A DNA stretch of 49,230 bases, from assembly GCA_947175035.1 (NCBI GenBank), contig CAMWLG010000019.1:1-49230 (forward strand). The letters run 5' to 3'. Shown in pieces: positions 25,182 through 35,083 of the stretch. Origin of the DNA: an uncultured Lachnospiraceae bacterium (GTDB lineage Bacteria; Bacillota; Clostridia; Lachnospirales; Lachnospiraceae). How positions within the stretch are numbered: the stretch's first letter is position 1; each line of letters opens with the position of its first letter. A program made the translations under genes and the position numbers. Below the pieces are notes generated by a model. The model made no database searches, was not told where the DNA came from, and worked only from the letters and a program-made list of their open reading frames with translations.

Positions 25182-25946
25182 ATGATAAATATTGCAATCT
25201 GCGACGACGATGAGGTAATGACCTCCCTCATTGAAGAGATGCTTTATAAGATAGCAGAAAAACAACATATAAACATAGACTGTGCCGTCTTTTTCGATGG
25301 TTCCACACTTGTGGAAAATATCCGACAAGGGTCATACTATGACCTGATATACCTTGACATTGAGATGAATAAGATCAGCGGAATCAGTGCTGCAGAGCTG
25401 ATAAGAAATATGGATATCCCGGCACTGATAGTCTATGTTTCCGGTTACGAACAACATTTGAAGGAGTTGTTTAATACGGAACCATTCCGCTTCTTGTCAA
25501 AACCTATAAATGCCGAAACTTTCCATTCTGTTTTTATAGCCGCATATAAGCATATCAGGCAAAAAGCAGAATATTTTTCTTATACTTACAATAAAAATTT
25601 CATAAAAGTCCCATTGAACCAAATTTATTACTTTGAAAGCCGCAGCCGAGTAATATACATTCATGTGGTTGAAATCATAAAACTTGAAAACACAGAGTAC
25701 GATGAAACAGAATATAGATTTTATGGAAAAATGAATGATGTCGAAAAACAACTTTCAGAGAGCAATGTGCGTTTTATTAGAATACACCAATCCTATCTTG
25801 TAAATTACGATTTCATTAAAAGTATGAATTTTACAAGCGTGGTCATGTCCGACGGAACTTCACTTCAAATCAGCGAGAACAGACAGAAAAGTGTGCACGC
25901 TCAATTTTTCTCTATGACAGGAATGGATGTGCATGGCAATAAATAA
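25182..25946 (+). CDS. Orphan LytTR-family response regulator
   Basis: The 254-residue protein has an N-terminal receiver (MINIAICDDDEVM, phosphoacceptor Asp59 in LIYLDIEM, later FRFLSKPI with the conserved Lys). A C-terminal LytTR DNA-binding domain follows (about 145-245: VPLNQIYYFESRSRVIYIH, FIRIHQSYLVNYDFI). This is the AgrA/VirR type, which often controls secreted toxins, bacteriocins and quorum responses. No histidine kinase is adjacent. It is transcribed away from the toxin gene across a shared 318-bp region, so it is a candidate toxin regulator. The second ATG (25182) is chosen because GGGGA lies nine bases upstream; the ATG at 25173 directly abuts it. Confidence 0.88.
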   Translation: MINIAICDDDEVMTSLIEEMLYKIAEKQHINIDCAVFFDGSTLVENIRQGSYYDLIYLDIEMNKISGISAAELIRNMDIPALIVYVSGYEQHLKELFNTEPFRFLSKPINAETFHSVFIAAYKHIRQKAEYFSYTYNKNFIKVPLNQIYYFESRSRVIYIHVVEIIKLENTEYDETEYRFYGKMNDVEKQLSESNVRFIRIHQSYLVNYDFIKSMNFTSVVMSDGTSLQISENRQKSVHAQFFSMTGMDVHGNK

Positions 25947-26041
25947 ATATGAACTACCGAACATCCTCATGGTTCTTTTTTCTGCACAGATTGCCAGATA
26001 AAAATCATCATAGTCAGTCTTCTTGCCAGATATTCCAAAAC

Positions 26042-26058
26042 ATGATAGAATGTATCAT
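26042..26058 (+). promoter_or_regulatory. Short inverted repeat before a membrane protein gene
   Basis: ATGATA-GAATG-TATCAT, perfect 6-bp arms, lies about 17 bp before the SD GAAGGAGG of the 26087 gene. Possible operator; the short arms make chance occurrence likely. Confidence 0.3.
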
Positions 26059-26086
26059 ATTTTGTACGGTTGAAGGAGGTTGCGAT

Positions 26087-26653
26087 ATGGATCAGGCTGA
26101 GAAAGAGGCGCTGGAAGCACAGCGTCAGGAGATATTGCAGCGGCGGGCCCAGTTTTTCATTGACAATCCGGAACTGGCCGCCTGGATGAAAACAAAAAAG
26201 ATGATTTATCGTTTTATGGCGGGTTATTTGATATTACATACTGCCCTCTCCATTGTCGTTATGGTATTGTCGGAAATTCTCACGGGCAGGATTTTGGCTA
26301 TGGAGATTGCAAAATGCCTGTTTGGGCTGTTCTGGCTTTACCTGTTTACGAACACTTCCGGAACCGGGAGCTGGAGACTGCATGTCATGCTCTATGTCTC
26401 TGCAGTAGGTAATCTTATGACGGTACTGAACAACAGCGACATCATACGGGGCACCCTCCTCGCACTTCCGCAGATGCAGCTTGGATATATGTTGTTATAT
26501 GGCCTACTTATCGTGATGGAAATCCTGTATCCGGCTCTGCTGTTTATCATCGCCACCTACCTCATGGCATTTCGCAAGCATCGCGAATGGTCCGAACAAG
26601 TGGAAGCCATGTACAAGTCATCCATACAGGGGACGACTGGCAGTCCTTCCTAA
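26087..26653 (+). CDS. Small membrane protein of unknown function
   Basis: The 188-residue protein has a charged helical N terminus (MDQAEKEALEAQRQEILQRR). About four membrane helices follow (around 45-67, 75-92, 100-118 and 135-160), and then a basic cytoplasmic tail. I do not recognise the family. It lacks a signal peptide, enzymatic motif or cysteine pair. The ATG at 26087 has a very good SD (GAAGGAGG, 8 bases upstream); the frame is open to 25949 but that extension is out of character. It lies 140 bp downstream of the LytTR regulator on the same strand and may share its transcript. It ends at a strong bidirectional hairpin. Confidence 0.75.
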   Translation: MDQAEKEALEAQRQEILQRRAQFFIDNPELAAWMKTKKMIYRFMAGYLILHTALSIVVMVLSEILTGRILAMEIAKCLFGLFWLYLFTNTSGTGSWRLHVMLYVSAVGNLMTVLNNSDIIRGTLLALPQMQLGYMLLYGLLIVMEILYPALLFIIATYLMAFRKHREWSEQVEAMYKSSIQGTTGSPS

Positions 26654-26661
26654 GTTTGACA

Positions 26662-26692
26662 AGGGCGCACGCACTCCACGTGTGTGCGCCCT
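26662..26692. terminator. Bidirectional hairpin between convergent genes
   Basis: AGGGCGCACGCAC and GTGTGTGCGCCCT pair over 13 positions (one G-T) around the loop TCCAC. It sits between the convergent membrane protein gene and the ABC permease gene. Neither side has a clear T-tract, so termination may be inefficient or factor-assisted. Confidence 0.6.
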
Positions 26693-26719
26693 CTGGAACC
26701 CCGCTGTAATACATCCCTT

Positions 26720-29359
26720 TTATTCATTTTCTCTAAGCCGCTCCACAATGGATTTCCCCTTTGTAAACCGATATACAATCAGCGGCAACAAGGCTCCCAG
26801 CAATAGAAACACGGGCACGGCACAAAGTACTGGCACTATGGTATAACGGAAGGAAATAAACCAGAACGTATTCTCCAGTAGACTTCGTGTCAGCGGTCGG
26901 AATACCAGACACAGCAACAGTGATAAAAACCCCGCAAAAACAGCGTAGAAGATTCCCTCATACACCAGCATACGTTGAAGCTGACTACCTGTCATACCCA
27001 CGGACTGCAACATAGCGAATTCATGACGTCTCGTGACGATTCCTGTCAGAATAGCGTTGAAAAAGTTTAACACGCCCACCAGTCCCACAATAAAGCACAG
27101 CGCACCGCCTAATATCAGGAACATATTGCAGAAGTCTTCAAAGTCCGCCCGAAGCACAGCCTTGCTCTCATACATCACATCCGACGCTTCCCCTGCGGTA
27201 TAATCCGCCAGAAATGCCTCGGCGGTCTCCTCCGCCCTCTCGTCCGGCGTGTCAAAGGCATAAAACATGGCATACAGCTCCTGCCCGGAATCCTGCTGCA
27301 ACGCATCCTTCGTCAACACGGCATTCACGGATGCGTCCCTAGCGAAGCGGTAGCTTAATCCATAAGGGACACCCACAAGGGCACAAACCGTATATTCCTC
27401 CTCTTTACTATCCTCGTGAATGTCCCAGAATTCCTCAGGCGTTTCCTCACCACAGGGCTCCCCCGTGCGGCTGTCAAGGATTGTATAATTTCTGTAGGTT
27501 ACTGGAATCTGATCTCCAACCTGCAAATTCTGTGACATGATATTTCCACTATCATCTGTGTCTGCCAGAACTGCGATCGCCTTCTGAGAGGCATCACGCA
27601 ACGGTGCAAGATCTCCCTCATAGACCACCAGCTTGTCAAGCAGTTCCTCATCCATACCCTCCACCTGTAAACCGGATTCCAAAAGCTCTCCCCGCCTCGA
27701 CGCGAGCGCTACCCGCTGGTCCAGCATCTCTCCGTCATAAAAACAGTTTGCCCGAAACACCTCCTCACTGACCCAGCAGATAGGAAATTCATATGCCCCC
27801 ATGGAATATGCCGCTCCCTGCAGGGACATCTTTGCATTTTGCCTGATTTCTTCCATGACATTTTCCGGCAGGGCTGCGGATTTGTCTCCGCCCGAAAAAC
27901 GAAAATACATCGGAGTGCCCACCACAAAGTCCATCGCAGCATATTGGCTGATATACTTTTCCGAATCAAAGCTTTTTACGAAAACAACCACCAGATTCAG
28001 CAATACCACCGCAAGAGACAGGGACAATACCACCAGGACGGCCCTCGTGCGGTTTCGTCCAAGATTCGCAAATGCCATCTGCCCAATCCCTGCCCCTCTG
28101 GTAGCGCGCCGTTTCTTTGACACGGTGTTATTTTCCACATAGCGAACCGCCTCCACGGGAGTGATTTTCGCTGCCATCCTCCCGGGACGGGAACAGGAGA
28201 TCAGCACCGTGACCAAGGAGAAAATGACTGCTCCCACAAATATCATGGGAGAGATGCTGTTTTTTGTAGTGGATAAAATAGAGGCTGTACGGATGACTAT
28301 AGGGGAGAGCACACAACCTACGACATAGCCCAGAACGCATCCCATCGGAATCCCCACCACGGACAAATACAATGCCTGCAGGCGCACCATCCGTCGAATC
28401 TGCCTTGGCGTGGTGCCAATAGTCTTTAACAGTCCGTAAAAGCGAATATCCGTGCTGACAGATATTTGAAAAATATTATAGATAATCAAATATCCTGTGA
28501 AAACAATCAGTATCAGGAATGCCACAAGAGCAAGCATGGTTGTTGTGTCCAGATTGCCCCCCAACTCCTCCGTGGAATACCCCCAGTTCACACCGATTCT
28601 CACGCAATCCTCCGCATCCCGGTTCTCCCACTGATAGCCAAGGTCTGTGTCAATCTCTTCCATAGTTGCCTCAAGATTAAATCTCGAAGTGAGCATCACA
28701 TTCATATCCGTGCGGAATGCCTCGCCTCCCGCCGCCAGATATTTCTCCTGCACTTGCTCCAAATACTCCCGGGAAACATTGATATAATGTACCGGCATCA
28801 GATTGTCATATTCCCAGAAACCCACCAGAGTAAACACGTCCCGCTGCTTCAGCTCCGTACCCAAACCATTTCCCAGCATAAAGGTCAGATCCACCTGCGT
28901 GCCGACCTGCGCCGGAAGCCCGAGCTTCTGCAAGGCGGCAGTATCCATGGCAATCTCCATGCCACTCTGCGGCATACGTCCGGTAGTGGGAAGCGCGTAG
29001 CTCCATTTTGAGGTATTGGCGTCCATCCAGCTTATCTCCGCAGGAACCTTGGCAAAAGGTGCCTCCGTGGCAAAACCACAGGTCGTCCTAAGCCCATATG
29101 CCTTCACCTTGGGGTGCTTGGAAAGATTTTGTATTTTTGCCTCATCCACCTCTTTAAAGGCGCCGTGACTATATCCTCCAATCTGCCGGAAATTATATTC
29201 CTCGTAGCTTGCATTGATGGACATGATAATTGTGAAAAGGGACGTGAATAACATCGTGGTGAGTGCGATGGCGAATATGGCAATCAGATTTCGGGTCCTG
29301 GATGCCATAAGCTGTCTCATACTCAGCATTCGGATACAATGTCTGTTTTTTACATTCAT
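26720..29359 (-). CDS. FtsX-type ABC transporter permease
   Basis: The 879-residue protein has an N-terminal membrane helix (about 24-46), a large extracytoplasmic region and a first FtsX block of three helices (about 275-400). A fourth helix near 440, a second extracytoplasmic region and a second FtsX block follow (about 745-870, ending [16 protein letters not shown]). Such permeases do not import solutes; they transmit ATPase motion to the outer side, for example to expel or detach peptides and lipoproteins. The gene lies 12 bp after its ATPase and behind a two-component system, so antimicrobial peptide response is the likely context. The ATG at 29359 follows GGGGG by seven bases; a GTG two codons earlier abuts the SD. 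Confidence 0.9.
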   Translation of the reverse strand: MNVKNRHCIRMLSMRQLMASRTRNLIAIFAIALTTMLFTSLFTIIMSINASYEEYNFRQIGGYSHGAFKEVDEAKIQNLSKHPKVKAYGLRTTCGFATEAPFAKVPAEISWMDANTSKWSYALPTTGRMPQSGMEIAMDTAALQKLGLPAQVGTQVDLTFMLGNGLGTELKQRDVFTLVGFWEYDNLMPVHYINVSREYLEQVQEKYLAAGGEAFRTDMNVMLTSRFNLEATMEEIDTDLGYQWENRDAEDCVRIGVNWGYSTEELGGNLDTTTMLALVAFLILIVFTGYLIIYNIFQISVSTDIRFYGLLKTIGTTPRQIRRMVRLQALYLSVVGIPMGCVLGYVVGCVLSPIVIRTASILSTTKNSISPMIFVGAVIFSLVTVLISCSRPGRMAAKITPVEAVRYVENNTVSKKRRATRGAGIGQMAFANLGRNRTRAVLVVLSLSLAVVLLNLVVVFVKSFDSEKYISQYAAMDFVVGTPMYFRFSGGDKSAALPENVMEEIRQNAKMSLQGAAYSMGAYEFPICWVSEEVFRANCFYDGEMLDQRVALASRRGELLESGLQVEGMDEELLDKLVVYEGDLAPLRDASQKAIAVLADTDDSGNIMSQNLQVGDQIPVTYRNYTILDSRTGEPCGEETPEEFWDIHEDSKEEEYTVCALVGVPYGLSYRFARDASVNAVLTKDALQQDSGQELYAMFYAFDTPDERAEETAEAFLADYTAGEASDVMYESKAVLRADFEDFCNMFLILGGALCFIVGLVGVLNFFNAILTGIVTRRHEFAMLQSVGMTGSQLQRMLVYEGIFYAVFAGFLSLLLCLVFRPLTRSLLENTFWFISFRYTIVPVLCAVPVFLLLGALLPLIVYRFTKGKSIVERLRENE

Positions 29360-29371
29360 GATCACACCCCC

Positions 29372-30043
29372 TTACACCCGTGTCACGATCCTGCCATCCT
29401 CAATGCGGATGATTCGGTCGGCAAGTTGGGCGATCTCCTCATTGTGGGTGATCATTACAATGGTCTGGGAATATTTCTGGCTGGTGACCTTCATCAGACT
29501 CAACACGTCCTGGCTGGTATTGGAATCCAGATTGCCGGTGGGCTCATCCGCGAGGATGATGGCAGGCTTGGTCGCCAGTGCCCTCGCAATCGCCACGCGC
29601 TGCTGCTGTCCACCTGAGAGATTGTTGGGCAGGTTGTTCAGCTTGCTGTCAAGCCCCAGCGTCTCAATAATGCTGTCAATATATTTCCCGTCCGGCTGTT
29701 TGCCATCCAATTGCACCGGAAGCACAATATTTTCATAGACATTCAAAACCGGCACGAGATTATAATTCTGGAATATGAAGCCAATCTTCCTGCGTCGGAA
29801 AATTGTCAGTTCCTCGTCCTTTAACAAAAATATCTCTTTGCCGTCCACTGTGACGTTTCCGCTGGTGGGTCTGTCCAATCCGCCCAGCATATGTAAAAGC
29901 GTGGACTTGCCGCTGCCGGACGTCCCCACCACCGCCACAAACTCTCCTTTCTCCACTGTGAAATTCACCCCATCCAAGGCATGAACCGCCGTCTCCCCCG
30001 AACCATAGATTTTCTTTAAATCCTTTGCCTGTAAAATTTGCAT
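29372..30043 (-). CDS. ABC transporter ATPase (MacB/LolD-like)
   Basis: The 223-residue ATPase has every expected motif: Walker [11 protein letters not shown]-loop [11 protein letters not shown], signature [15 protein letters not shown], Walker [14 protein letters not shown], and the switch histidine in MITHNEE. The FQNYNLVP and EPTGNLDS wording is typical of the LolD/MacB/BceA group that partners FtsX permeases. The ATG at 30043 has AAGGAG seven bases upstream; the frame extends to 30103 without a site. It starts the transporter unit, about 130 bp after the kinase stop, with a likely regulator box between them. Confidence 0.93.
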   Translation of the reverse strand: MQILQAKDLKKIYGSGETAVHALDGVNFTVEKGEFVAVVGTSGSGKSTLLHMLGGLDRPTSGNVTVDGKEIFLLKDEELTIFRRRKIGFIFQNYNLVPVLNVYENIVLPVQLDGKQPDGKYIDSIIETLGLDSKLNNLPNNLSGGQQQRVAIARALATKPAIILADEPTGNLDSNTSQDVLSLMKVTSQKYSQTIVMITHNEEIAQLADRIIRIEDGRIVTRV

Positions 30044-30154
30044 AGAATACTCCTTTCCTCTTTTCACGCGCAAAATCTGTATGCAGCAAAAATTTCTTAC
30101 CACATACAGATTATCTCACAGAAATCTTTCTCAATTCTTTCAGGGATGAAAATC

Positions 30155-30176
30155 ATTCTTACACTTTTGTAAGAAT
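30155..30176 (-). promoter_or_regulatory. BceR-type box before the ABC transporter
   Basis: ATTCTTACA-CTTT-TGTAAGAAT is a perfect 9-bp inverted repeat around four bases. Its core TTACA-N4-TGTAA fits the TNACA-N4-TGTAA pattern that I recall for BceR-like response regulators. It sits between the kinase gene and the ATPase gene, upstream of where the transporter promoter must be. Confidence 0.7.
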
Positions 30177-30177
30177 A

Positions 30178-31077
30178 TTACTTAGGCAGAAATACCGAGA
30201 ACATGCTCCCCTGTCCTTCAGCAGATGTCAGTTTAATATAACCGCCCTCTCCCGTGACAATCTGTCTGGCAAAATAGAGTCCGATTCCCACACCCTCCTG
30301 ATCCCTCACGGTCTCGGAGCGGTAAAATCTTGTGAATATTTTCGCTTGCTCTCCCTCGGCAATTCCTACCCCGCTGTCAGCGACATCAATTCGCACAAAC
30401 ATTTCGTAATTCGTCACGGTGATCGCAATGCCCCCCCGTTTCGTATATTTCATTGCGTTATCCACGATATTGCCTAGCGCCTCCGCCGTCCATTTCGGGT
30501 CATATTGCGCATAGGCATCCGTACTCTGTATCTCGAACTCCAACCCCTTATCCTTCGCCTTGGCAGCGAATTGCTCAAAGACGTTTTGCAGCATGGGTTG
30601 TATTGGCGCCCGCCGGGGAGACAATGTCAGAATACCATTCTCCAATCGTGAAAGCTTCACAAGGGAATCAATCAAGAAACGCAATTTTTCTGTTTGATCG
30701 TGCAGTGTCTCCACGTTTCCCCGCATTTCTTCAGACAGTTCTCCTTCCTCCAAAAGTTCACAATGTAGAATCAGATTAGCCAAGGGAGTCTTGGTCTGAT
30801 GGGAGATGTCTGCGATCAAAGTCTTTATTTTATCCTTTTCCATGGCCACATTCTGGGCAGAGACAGCAGAAGCAGACAGATAGTGGGTGAACTTTGTCTC
30901 CAACGCCGACAGGCGGCTCTCGTCAAAGCGGCTCTCCACAAAATCTCCCTCCATGGCAACATCCAGCATCCGCTCAATGGTATCTATTGTCCTCTTAGTA
31001 CGTCTGCTATTCCAAATCACCACAAGCACTACCAGAATCAAACCTACTGACACCAAAATCCACATCCCGTTACTCAT
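30178..31077 (-). CDS. Sensor histidine kinase
   Basis: The 299-residue kinase has one N-terminal membrane helix (about 5-22) and almost no extracellular part. A HAMP-less linker leads to the dimerisation/phosphoacceptor helix with His93 in ISHQTKTPLAN, then the ATPase domain with N-box EALGNIVDNAMKY, G1 DVADSGVGIAEG, F-box IFTRFYR and G2 GVGIGLYFARQI. The lack of a sensor domain suggests it reads the state of its partner ABC transporter. Bce-type kinases, however, normally have two helices. Its start overlaps the regulator gene by 8 bp. Confidence 0.92.
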   Translation of the reverse strand: MSNGMWILVSVGLILVVLVVIWNSRRTKRTIDTIERMLDVAMEGDFVESRFDESRLSALETKFTHYLSASAVSAQNVAMEKDKIKTLIADISHQTKTPLANLILHCELLEEGELSEEMRGNVETLHDQTEKLRFLIDSLVKLSRLENGILTLSPRRAPIQPMLQNVFEQFAAKAKDKGLEFEIQSTDAYAQYDPKWTAEALGNIVDNAMKYTKRGGIAITVTNYEMFVRIDVADSGVGIAEGEQAKIFTRFYRSETVRDQEGVGIGLYFARQIVTGEGGYIKLTSAEGQGSMFSVFLPK

Positions 31078-31762
31078 GCTCCCTCACCCAGCTATAACCA
31101 ATTCCATAAATTGTCTTAATATCATCCCATGCCCCCAATTTATCGCGAAGCCTTTTGACCGCCACAGAGAGCGCATTTTCATCTACATACTCCGTCCCGT
31201 CGGACCAGATATGCTCCATCAGATTCTGCCTGCCTATGACAATCCCCTGATTCTCCACCAACAGCAAAAGCAATCTTTGCTCGGTCTTGCTAAGCTCCAC
31301 GGGAATGCCGTCCACACGAAAGCACATATTATCAAAGTCAAATTCAAACCGACCAATCTGATAAAATCTGCGCCCGCCTGACCCGTCCTCCGCTGCCACG
31401 CGGGCCTTCCTAAGCTGGGTATTGACCCTCGCCCGCAATACGGACAGGGAGAAGGGTTTTGTGATATAATCGTCCGCCCCCTGCTCCAAACCTTCCACAA
31501 TATCCATATCAGTGTCATTGGCGGTCAACAGGATCACAGGGATTGTCGGGGTATCTGCTTTGATCTCCCGCAACAGATCAAGCCCACTCCCATCAGGCAG
31601 ATTCACATCCAAAATCACCAGAGACGTGCCTCCGCACAAAAGCTGTTCCCTTGCCGTCCTGATATTCGGACATGCCACCACCTGCCTGTCCTCCATTTTC
31701 AAAGCCTTACACAGACCTTGATTCAAACCCATATCATCCTCAATGATCAGAAGTTGTTCCAT
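31070..31762 (-). CDS. OmpR-family response regulator
   Basis: The 230-residue protein has a receiver domain (MEQLLIIEDDMGLN, phosphoacceptor Asp52 in VILDVNLPDG, conserved Lys in DDYITKPFSL). A winged-helix DNA-binding domain follows (about 130-230: FDFDNMCFRVDGIPVELSK, SVAVKRLRDKLG, IKTIYGIGYSWV). It is co-translated with the kinase and should activate the ABC transporter genes through the palindrome at 30155-30176. The ATG at 31762 has AAAGG seven bases upstream; the frame is open to 31813, but that part crosses a tandem repeat and has no site. Confidence 0.93.
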   Translation of the reverse strand: MEQLLIIEDDMGLNQGLCKALKMEDRQVVACPNIRTAREQLLCGGTSLVILDVNLPDGSGLDLLREIKADTPTIPVILLTANDTDMDIVEGLEQGADDYITKPFSLSVLRARVNTQLRKARVAAEDGSGGRRFYQIGRFEFDFDNMCFRVDGIPVELSKTEQRLLLLLVENQGIVIGRQNLMEHIWSDGTEYVDENALSVAVKRLRDKLGAWDDIKTIYGIGYSWVREHE

Positions 31763-31771
31763 GCATATACC

Positions 31772-31799
31772 TTTTCCATGTGATATTTTCCATGTGATA
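31772..31799. repeat. Perfect tandem duplication of 14 bp
   Basis: TTTTCCATGTGATA occurs twice head to tail (31772-31785, 31786-31799) just upstream of the response regulator start. On the coding strand each copy contributes a GGAAAA run, so copy number changes the spacing between promoter and SD. Confidence 0.85.
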
Positions 31800-31802
31800 A
31801 CA

Positions 31803-31835
31803 AGAGCAGCCATCCCTGTAACAAATGACTGCTCT
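31803..31835 (-). terminator. Terminator of the heat-shock operon
   Basis: On the minus strand AGAGCAGTCAT pairs with ATGGCTGCTCT (11 positions, one U-G) around an 11-nt loop, followed by TTGTT. It lies 14 bp after the dnaJ stop. The run of T is short. Confidence 0.55.
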
Positions 31836-31849
31836 CTGATAACCTGCTC

Positions 31850-33031
31850 TTATTTCCAGAATTTTTTCTTTTTGCCATTACCTTCTTTGGTGTCCTTGCC
31901 TGCCTCCGCGGAAGTCTCATCTGACTGCTTTGTGGCGTTTAGGGAATCCCCCGTCAACGCGTCAAATTGTTTGAGCAGCTCCTTGGCCTCCGGCTTTAAT
32001 TTATCAGGCACGGTCACCACAAGCGTCACATAGTGGTCGCCGCGGATATCCTTATTGCGAAGCGAAGGAACACCCTTGCCTCTCAGACGCACCTTGGTAT
32101 CTGTCTGGGTGCCCGCCTTCACGTCATAAATCACCTTGCCATCCACCGTATCAATATAAATCTCACCGCCCAGCGTCGCCACCGCAAAGGACATGGGAAC
32201 CGTTGAATAGATATTGACATCCTGCCGCTGGAAAATAGGATGTCTGCCCACGATCACTTCCACCAGCACGTCGCCCCTGGGTCCACCGTTCGTACCAGGC
32301 TCTCCCAATCCCGGCTGACGCACGGACTGCCCATTGTCGATACCTGCGGGAATCTCCACAGAGTATCTCTTCTTCATGGGAATGTATCCTGTACCATAAC
32401 AGTCTGCACATTTGTCCTTGATCACCTTACCAGTTCCCTGACACTCGGGACAAGTCTGTACCTCGCGAATCATCCCGCCAAAGAAGGCCTGCCTTGTCAC
32501 CGTCTTCTGCCCTCTGCCGCCGCAAGAGGTACATGTCTCGGGGCTGGTTCCGGGCTTTGCGCCGCTGCCGTTACAGGTTTTACATATTTCTTTGACTGTC
32601 AGATCAATCTCCTTGCTGCATCCGAACACGGCCTCCTCAAAGGTGATCCTCACACTGGTACGGAGATTGGCGCCCTTCATGGGCCCATTGCTGCGCGCGC
32701 TGCTTCTGCGCCCGCCGCCAAAGAAGTCGCCAAAGATATCACCAAAAATATCATTAAAATCCATACCACTGAAATCAAATCCACCGGCGCCCGCACCACC
32801 GTCGAAGGCAGCATGACCAAATTGGTCATACTGCTTCTTCTTCTCAGGGTCGCTCAACACGGCATATGCCTCTGACGCCTCTTTGAATTTCTTCTCAGCC
32901 TCGGCATCTCCGGGATTCATATCAGGGTGGTATTTCTTCGCAAGAACACGGTACGCTTTTTTAATTGCAGCCTCGTCAGCGTTTTTATCTACGCCCAGGA
33001 CTTCATAATAGTCTCGTTTCTGCTCTGCCAT
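31850..33031 (-). CDS. dnaJ: Chaperone protein DnaJ
   Basis: The 393-residue type I Hsp40 has a J domain ([23 protein letters not shown] in [11 protein letters not shown]), a Gly/Phe region ([20 protein letters not shown]), four CxxCxGxG zinc repeats ([32 protein letters not shown]) and the C-terminal substrate-binding domain. It delivers unfolded proteins to DnaK and stimulates its ATPase. The ATG at 33031 follows AAAGG by nine bases. It is separated from dnaK by 127 bp containing two strong hairpins. Confidence 0.97.
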   Translation of the reverse strand: MAEQKRDYYEVLGVDKNADEAAIKKAYRVLAKKYHPDMNPGDAEAEKKFKEASEAYAVLSDPEKKKQYDQFGHAAFDGGAGAGGFDFSGMDFNDIFGDIFGDFFGGGRRSSARSNGPMKGANLRTSVRITFEEAVFGCSKEIDLTVKEICKTCNGSGAKPGTSPETCTSCGGRGQKTVTRQAFFGGMIREVQTCPECQGTGKVIKDKCADCYGTGYIPMKKRYSVEIPAGIDNGQSVRQPGLGEPGTNGGPRGDVLVEVIVGRHPIFQRQDVNIYSTVPMSFAVATLGGEIYIDTVDGKVIYDVKAGTQTDTKVRLRGKGVPSLRNKDIRGDHYVTLVVTVPDKLKPEAKELLKQFDALTGDSLNATKQSDETSAEAGKDTKEGNGKKKKFWK

Positions 33032-33066
33032 GGTAATCAACCTTTCCTAACATCTCAACTAATGGG

Positions 33067-33089
33067 AAGAACGCTGATTTTGCGTTCTT
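33067..33089 (-). other. Hairpin upstream of dnaJ
   Basis: AAGAACGC and GCGTTCTT form a perfect 8-bp stem with a 7-nt loop. On the dnaJ-sense strand no T-run follows, so it is more likely an RNA stability or pausing element than a terminator. Confidence 0.55.
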
Positions 33090-33092
33090 TTA

Positions 33093-33157
33093 TGCGAGGC
33101 ATAGAAGTTCTTGGCGTTTCACCCTCTGGTGAAGCGCCATTAGAACTTCTCCTCGCA
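33093..33157 (-). other. Very long hairpin between dnaK and dnaJ
   Basis: TGCGAGG...AGAAGTTCT...GGCG..TTTCACC pairs in order with GGTGAA..GCGCC...AGAACTTCT.CCTCGCA, about 28 pairs with small interior loops and a 4-nt apex (CTCT). It begins 1 bp after the dnaK stop. It may stabilise the 3' end of dnaK mRNA or lower read-through into dnaJ. Confidence 0.65.
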
Positions 33158-33158
33158 T

Positions 33159-35039
33159 TTATACCTCACGGAAGTCCCCGTCAATTACATCATCCTGGGG
33201 CGCGGAAGAGGTGTCGGCGCCTGCCGCTCCTCCCATATTGCTCATATCAGGTCCGGCCTGACCGCCCTGCGCCTGCTGCATGCTCTCATACATTTTGGTG
33301 AAAAGGGACTGCGCGGAATTGGTCAGCTTCTCCTTCGCCGCCTTCAATTCATCCATATCGTTATCGCTCATCTCTTGATCCTTGGTTCTCTCGAGAATCG
33401 CTTTCACCGCATCCAGATCAGCCTGCACCTGGGATTTCTCGCTCTCGGAAACCTTGTCGCCAACCTCGTTCAATGCCTTCTCTGTCTGGAATACAAAGGA
33501 ATCAGCGTCATTTCTGGTCTCCACTGCCTCCTTGCGCTTCTTATCCTGCGCCTCAAACTCAGCAGCTTCTTTCACTGCTCTCTCGATATCGTCATCGGAC
33601 ATATTGGAGCCTGCCGTGATGGTGATATGCTGCTCTCTGCCCGTGCCCAAATCCTTGGCGGACACATTCACGATACCATTTGCATCAATATCAAAGGTAA
33701 CTTCAATCTGAGGGATTCCTCTGGGTGCGGGAGGAATACCATCCAGTCTGAATTGTCCAAGAGACTTGTTATCTCTGGCAAACTGTCTCTCACCCTGAAC
33801 CACATTAATATCCACCGCGGTCTGATTGTCGGAGTAGGTGGAGAACACCTGACTCTTCTTGGTGGGGATCGTGGTATTTCTCTCAATCAATCTGGTTGCA
33901 ATACCACCAGCGGTCTCAATGGAAAGTGACAGTGGTGTCACATCCAACAGAAGAATATCACCAGCGCCTGCGTCGCCTGCCAGCTTACCACCCTGCACGG
34001 ATGCACCTAACGCAACACACTCGTCAGGATTCAGCGTCTTGGAAGGCTCCTTGCCCGTGAGCTGTCTCACCTTATCCTGCACTGCGGGAATACGGGTAGA
34101 GCCGCCCACCAGAAGCACCTGGCCCAGATCGGAATTGTTCAATCCCGCATCCTTCATGGCGTTCTGCACAGGAATCGCGGTTCTCTCCACCAAATCTCTG
34201 GTCAGCTCATCAAATTTTGCACGGGTCAGATCCATCTCAAAGTGCAGAGGACCATTTGCGTTCATGCTGATGAAGGGCAGGTTGATATTGGTGGTCATGG
34301 CGCTGGAAAGCTCCTTCTTAGCCTTCTCTGCCGCGTCTTTCAATCGCTGTGTCGCAATCTTATCCGCGCTCAGATCCACGCCCTCTTTATTCTTGAATTC
34401 TGTTACCATATAATCAATCAGCTTGTTATCAAAATCATCTCCGCCCAGATGTGTGTCGCCGTTGGTCGCAAGAACCTCGATCACGCCGTCGCCAATCTCA
34501 ATAATGGAGACATCAAAAGTACCGCCGCCCAGATCATACACCATGATCTTCTGCTCTTTCTCATTGTCCAGACCATAAGCCAATGCTGCCGCCGTAGGCT
34601 CGTTGATAATACGCTTTACATCAAGACCTGCAATCTTGCCGGCGTCCTTGGTTGCCTGACGCTGAGCATCGTTAAAATACGCGGGAACCGTGATTACTGC
34701 CTCCGACACCTTTTCACCCAGATAGCTCTCCGCGTCAGCCTTCAACTTCTGCAGAATCATTGCGGAAATCTGCTGAGGGGAATATTTCTTGTCATCAATG
34801 GTACGTCCGTGATCTGTACCCATATCTCTCTTGATGGAAGCAATCGTTTTCTCCGCATTTGTGACAGCCTGACGCTTTGCGGGCTCACCCACCAGACGCT
34901 CTCCTGTCTTGGTGAAAGCCACGACAGAGGGTGTTGTCCTTGCGCCCTCAGCATTTGCGATAACGGTGGGTTTTCCACCTTCCATAACAGCCACACAGCT
35001 GTTGGTTGTTCCTAAATCAATACCAATAATCTTGCTCAT
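33159..35039 (-). CDS. dnaK: Chaperone protein DnaK (Hsp70)
   Basis: The 626-residue Hsp70 starts [20 protein letters not shown]. It contains the nucleotide-binding signatures [14 protein letters not shown] and [13 protein letters not shown], the linker [15 protein letters not shown] (shortened form [11 protein letters not shown]), a substrate-binding domain and a Gly/Gln-rich tail. It folds and protects proteins with DnaJ and GrpE. Its length is normal for the group lacking one nucleotide-domain loop, as in Gram-positive DnaK. It follows grpE by 44 bp. Confidence 0.98.
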   Translation of the reverse strand: MSKIIGIDLGTTNSCVAVMEGGKPTVIANAEGARTTPSVVAFTKTGERLVGEPAKRQAVTNAEKTIASIKRDMGTDHGRTIDDKKYSPQQISAMILQKLKADAESYLGEKVSEAVITVPAYFNDAQRQATKDAGKIAGLDVKRIINEPTAAALAYGLDNEKEQKIMVYDLGGGTFDVSIIEIGDGVIEVLATNGDTHLGGDDFDNKLIDYMVTEFKNKEGVDLSADKIATQRLKDAAEKAKKELSSAMTTNINLPFISMNANGPLHFEMDLTRAKFDELTRDLVERTAIPVQNAMKDAGLNNSDLGQVLLVGGSTRIPAVQDKVRQLTGKEPSKTLNPDECVALGASVQGGKLAGDAGAGDILLLDVTPLSLSIETAGGIATRLIERNTTIPTKKSQVFSTYSDNQTAVDINVVQGERQFARDNKSLGQFRLDGIPPAPRGIPQIEVTFDIDANGIVNVSAKDLGTGREQHITITAGSNMSDDDIERAVKEAAEFEAQDKKRKEAVETRNDADSFVFQTEKALNEVGDKVSESEKSQVQADLDAVKAILERTKDQEMSDNDMDELKAAKEKLTNSAQSLFTKMYESMQQAQGGQAGPDMSNMGGAAGADTSSAPQDDVIDGDFREV

Positions 35040-35083
35040 TCTATTTTCCTCCTAAAATGATTATATATTTGTTTTCTGAAAAT

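Noticed and set aside
25951..25985. Possible terminator after the LytTR gene (GAAC...GTTC followed by T6)
   Set aside because: The stem has only four or five pairs, too weak to call.
25949..26086. Extension of the small membrane protein gene to 25949
   Set aside because: The extra residues (RTSSWFFFLHRLPDKNHH) precede a very strong SD and an ATG at 26087, so they are probably untranslated.
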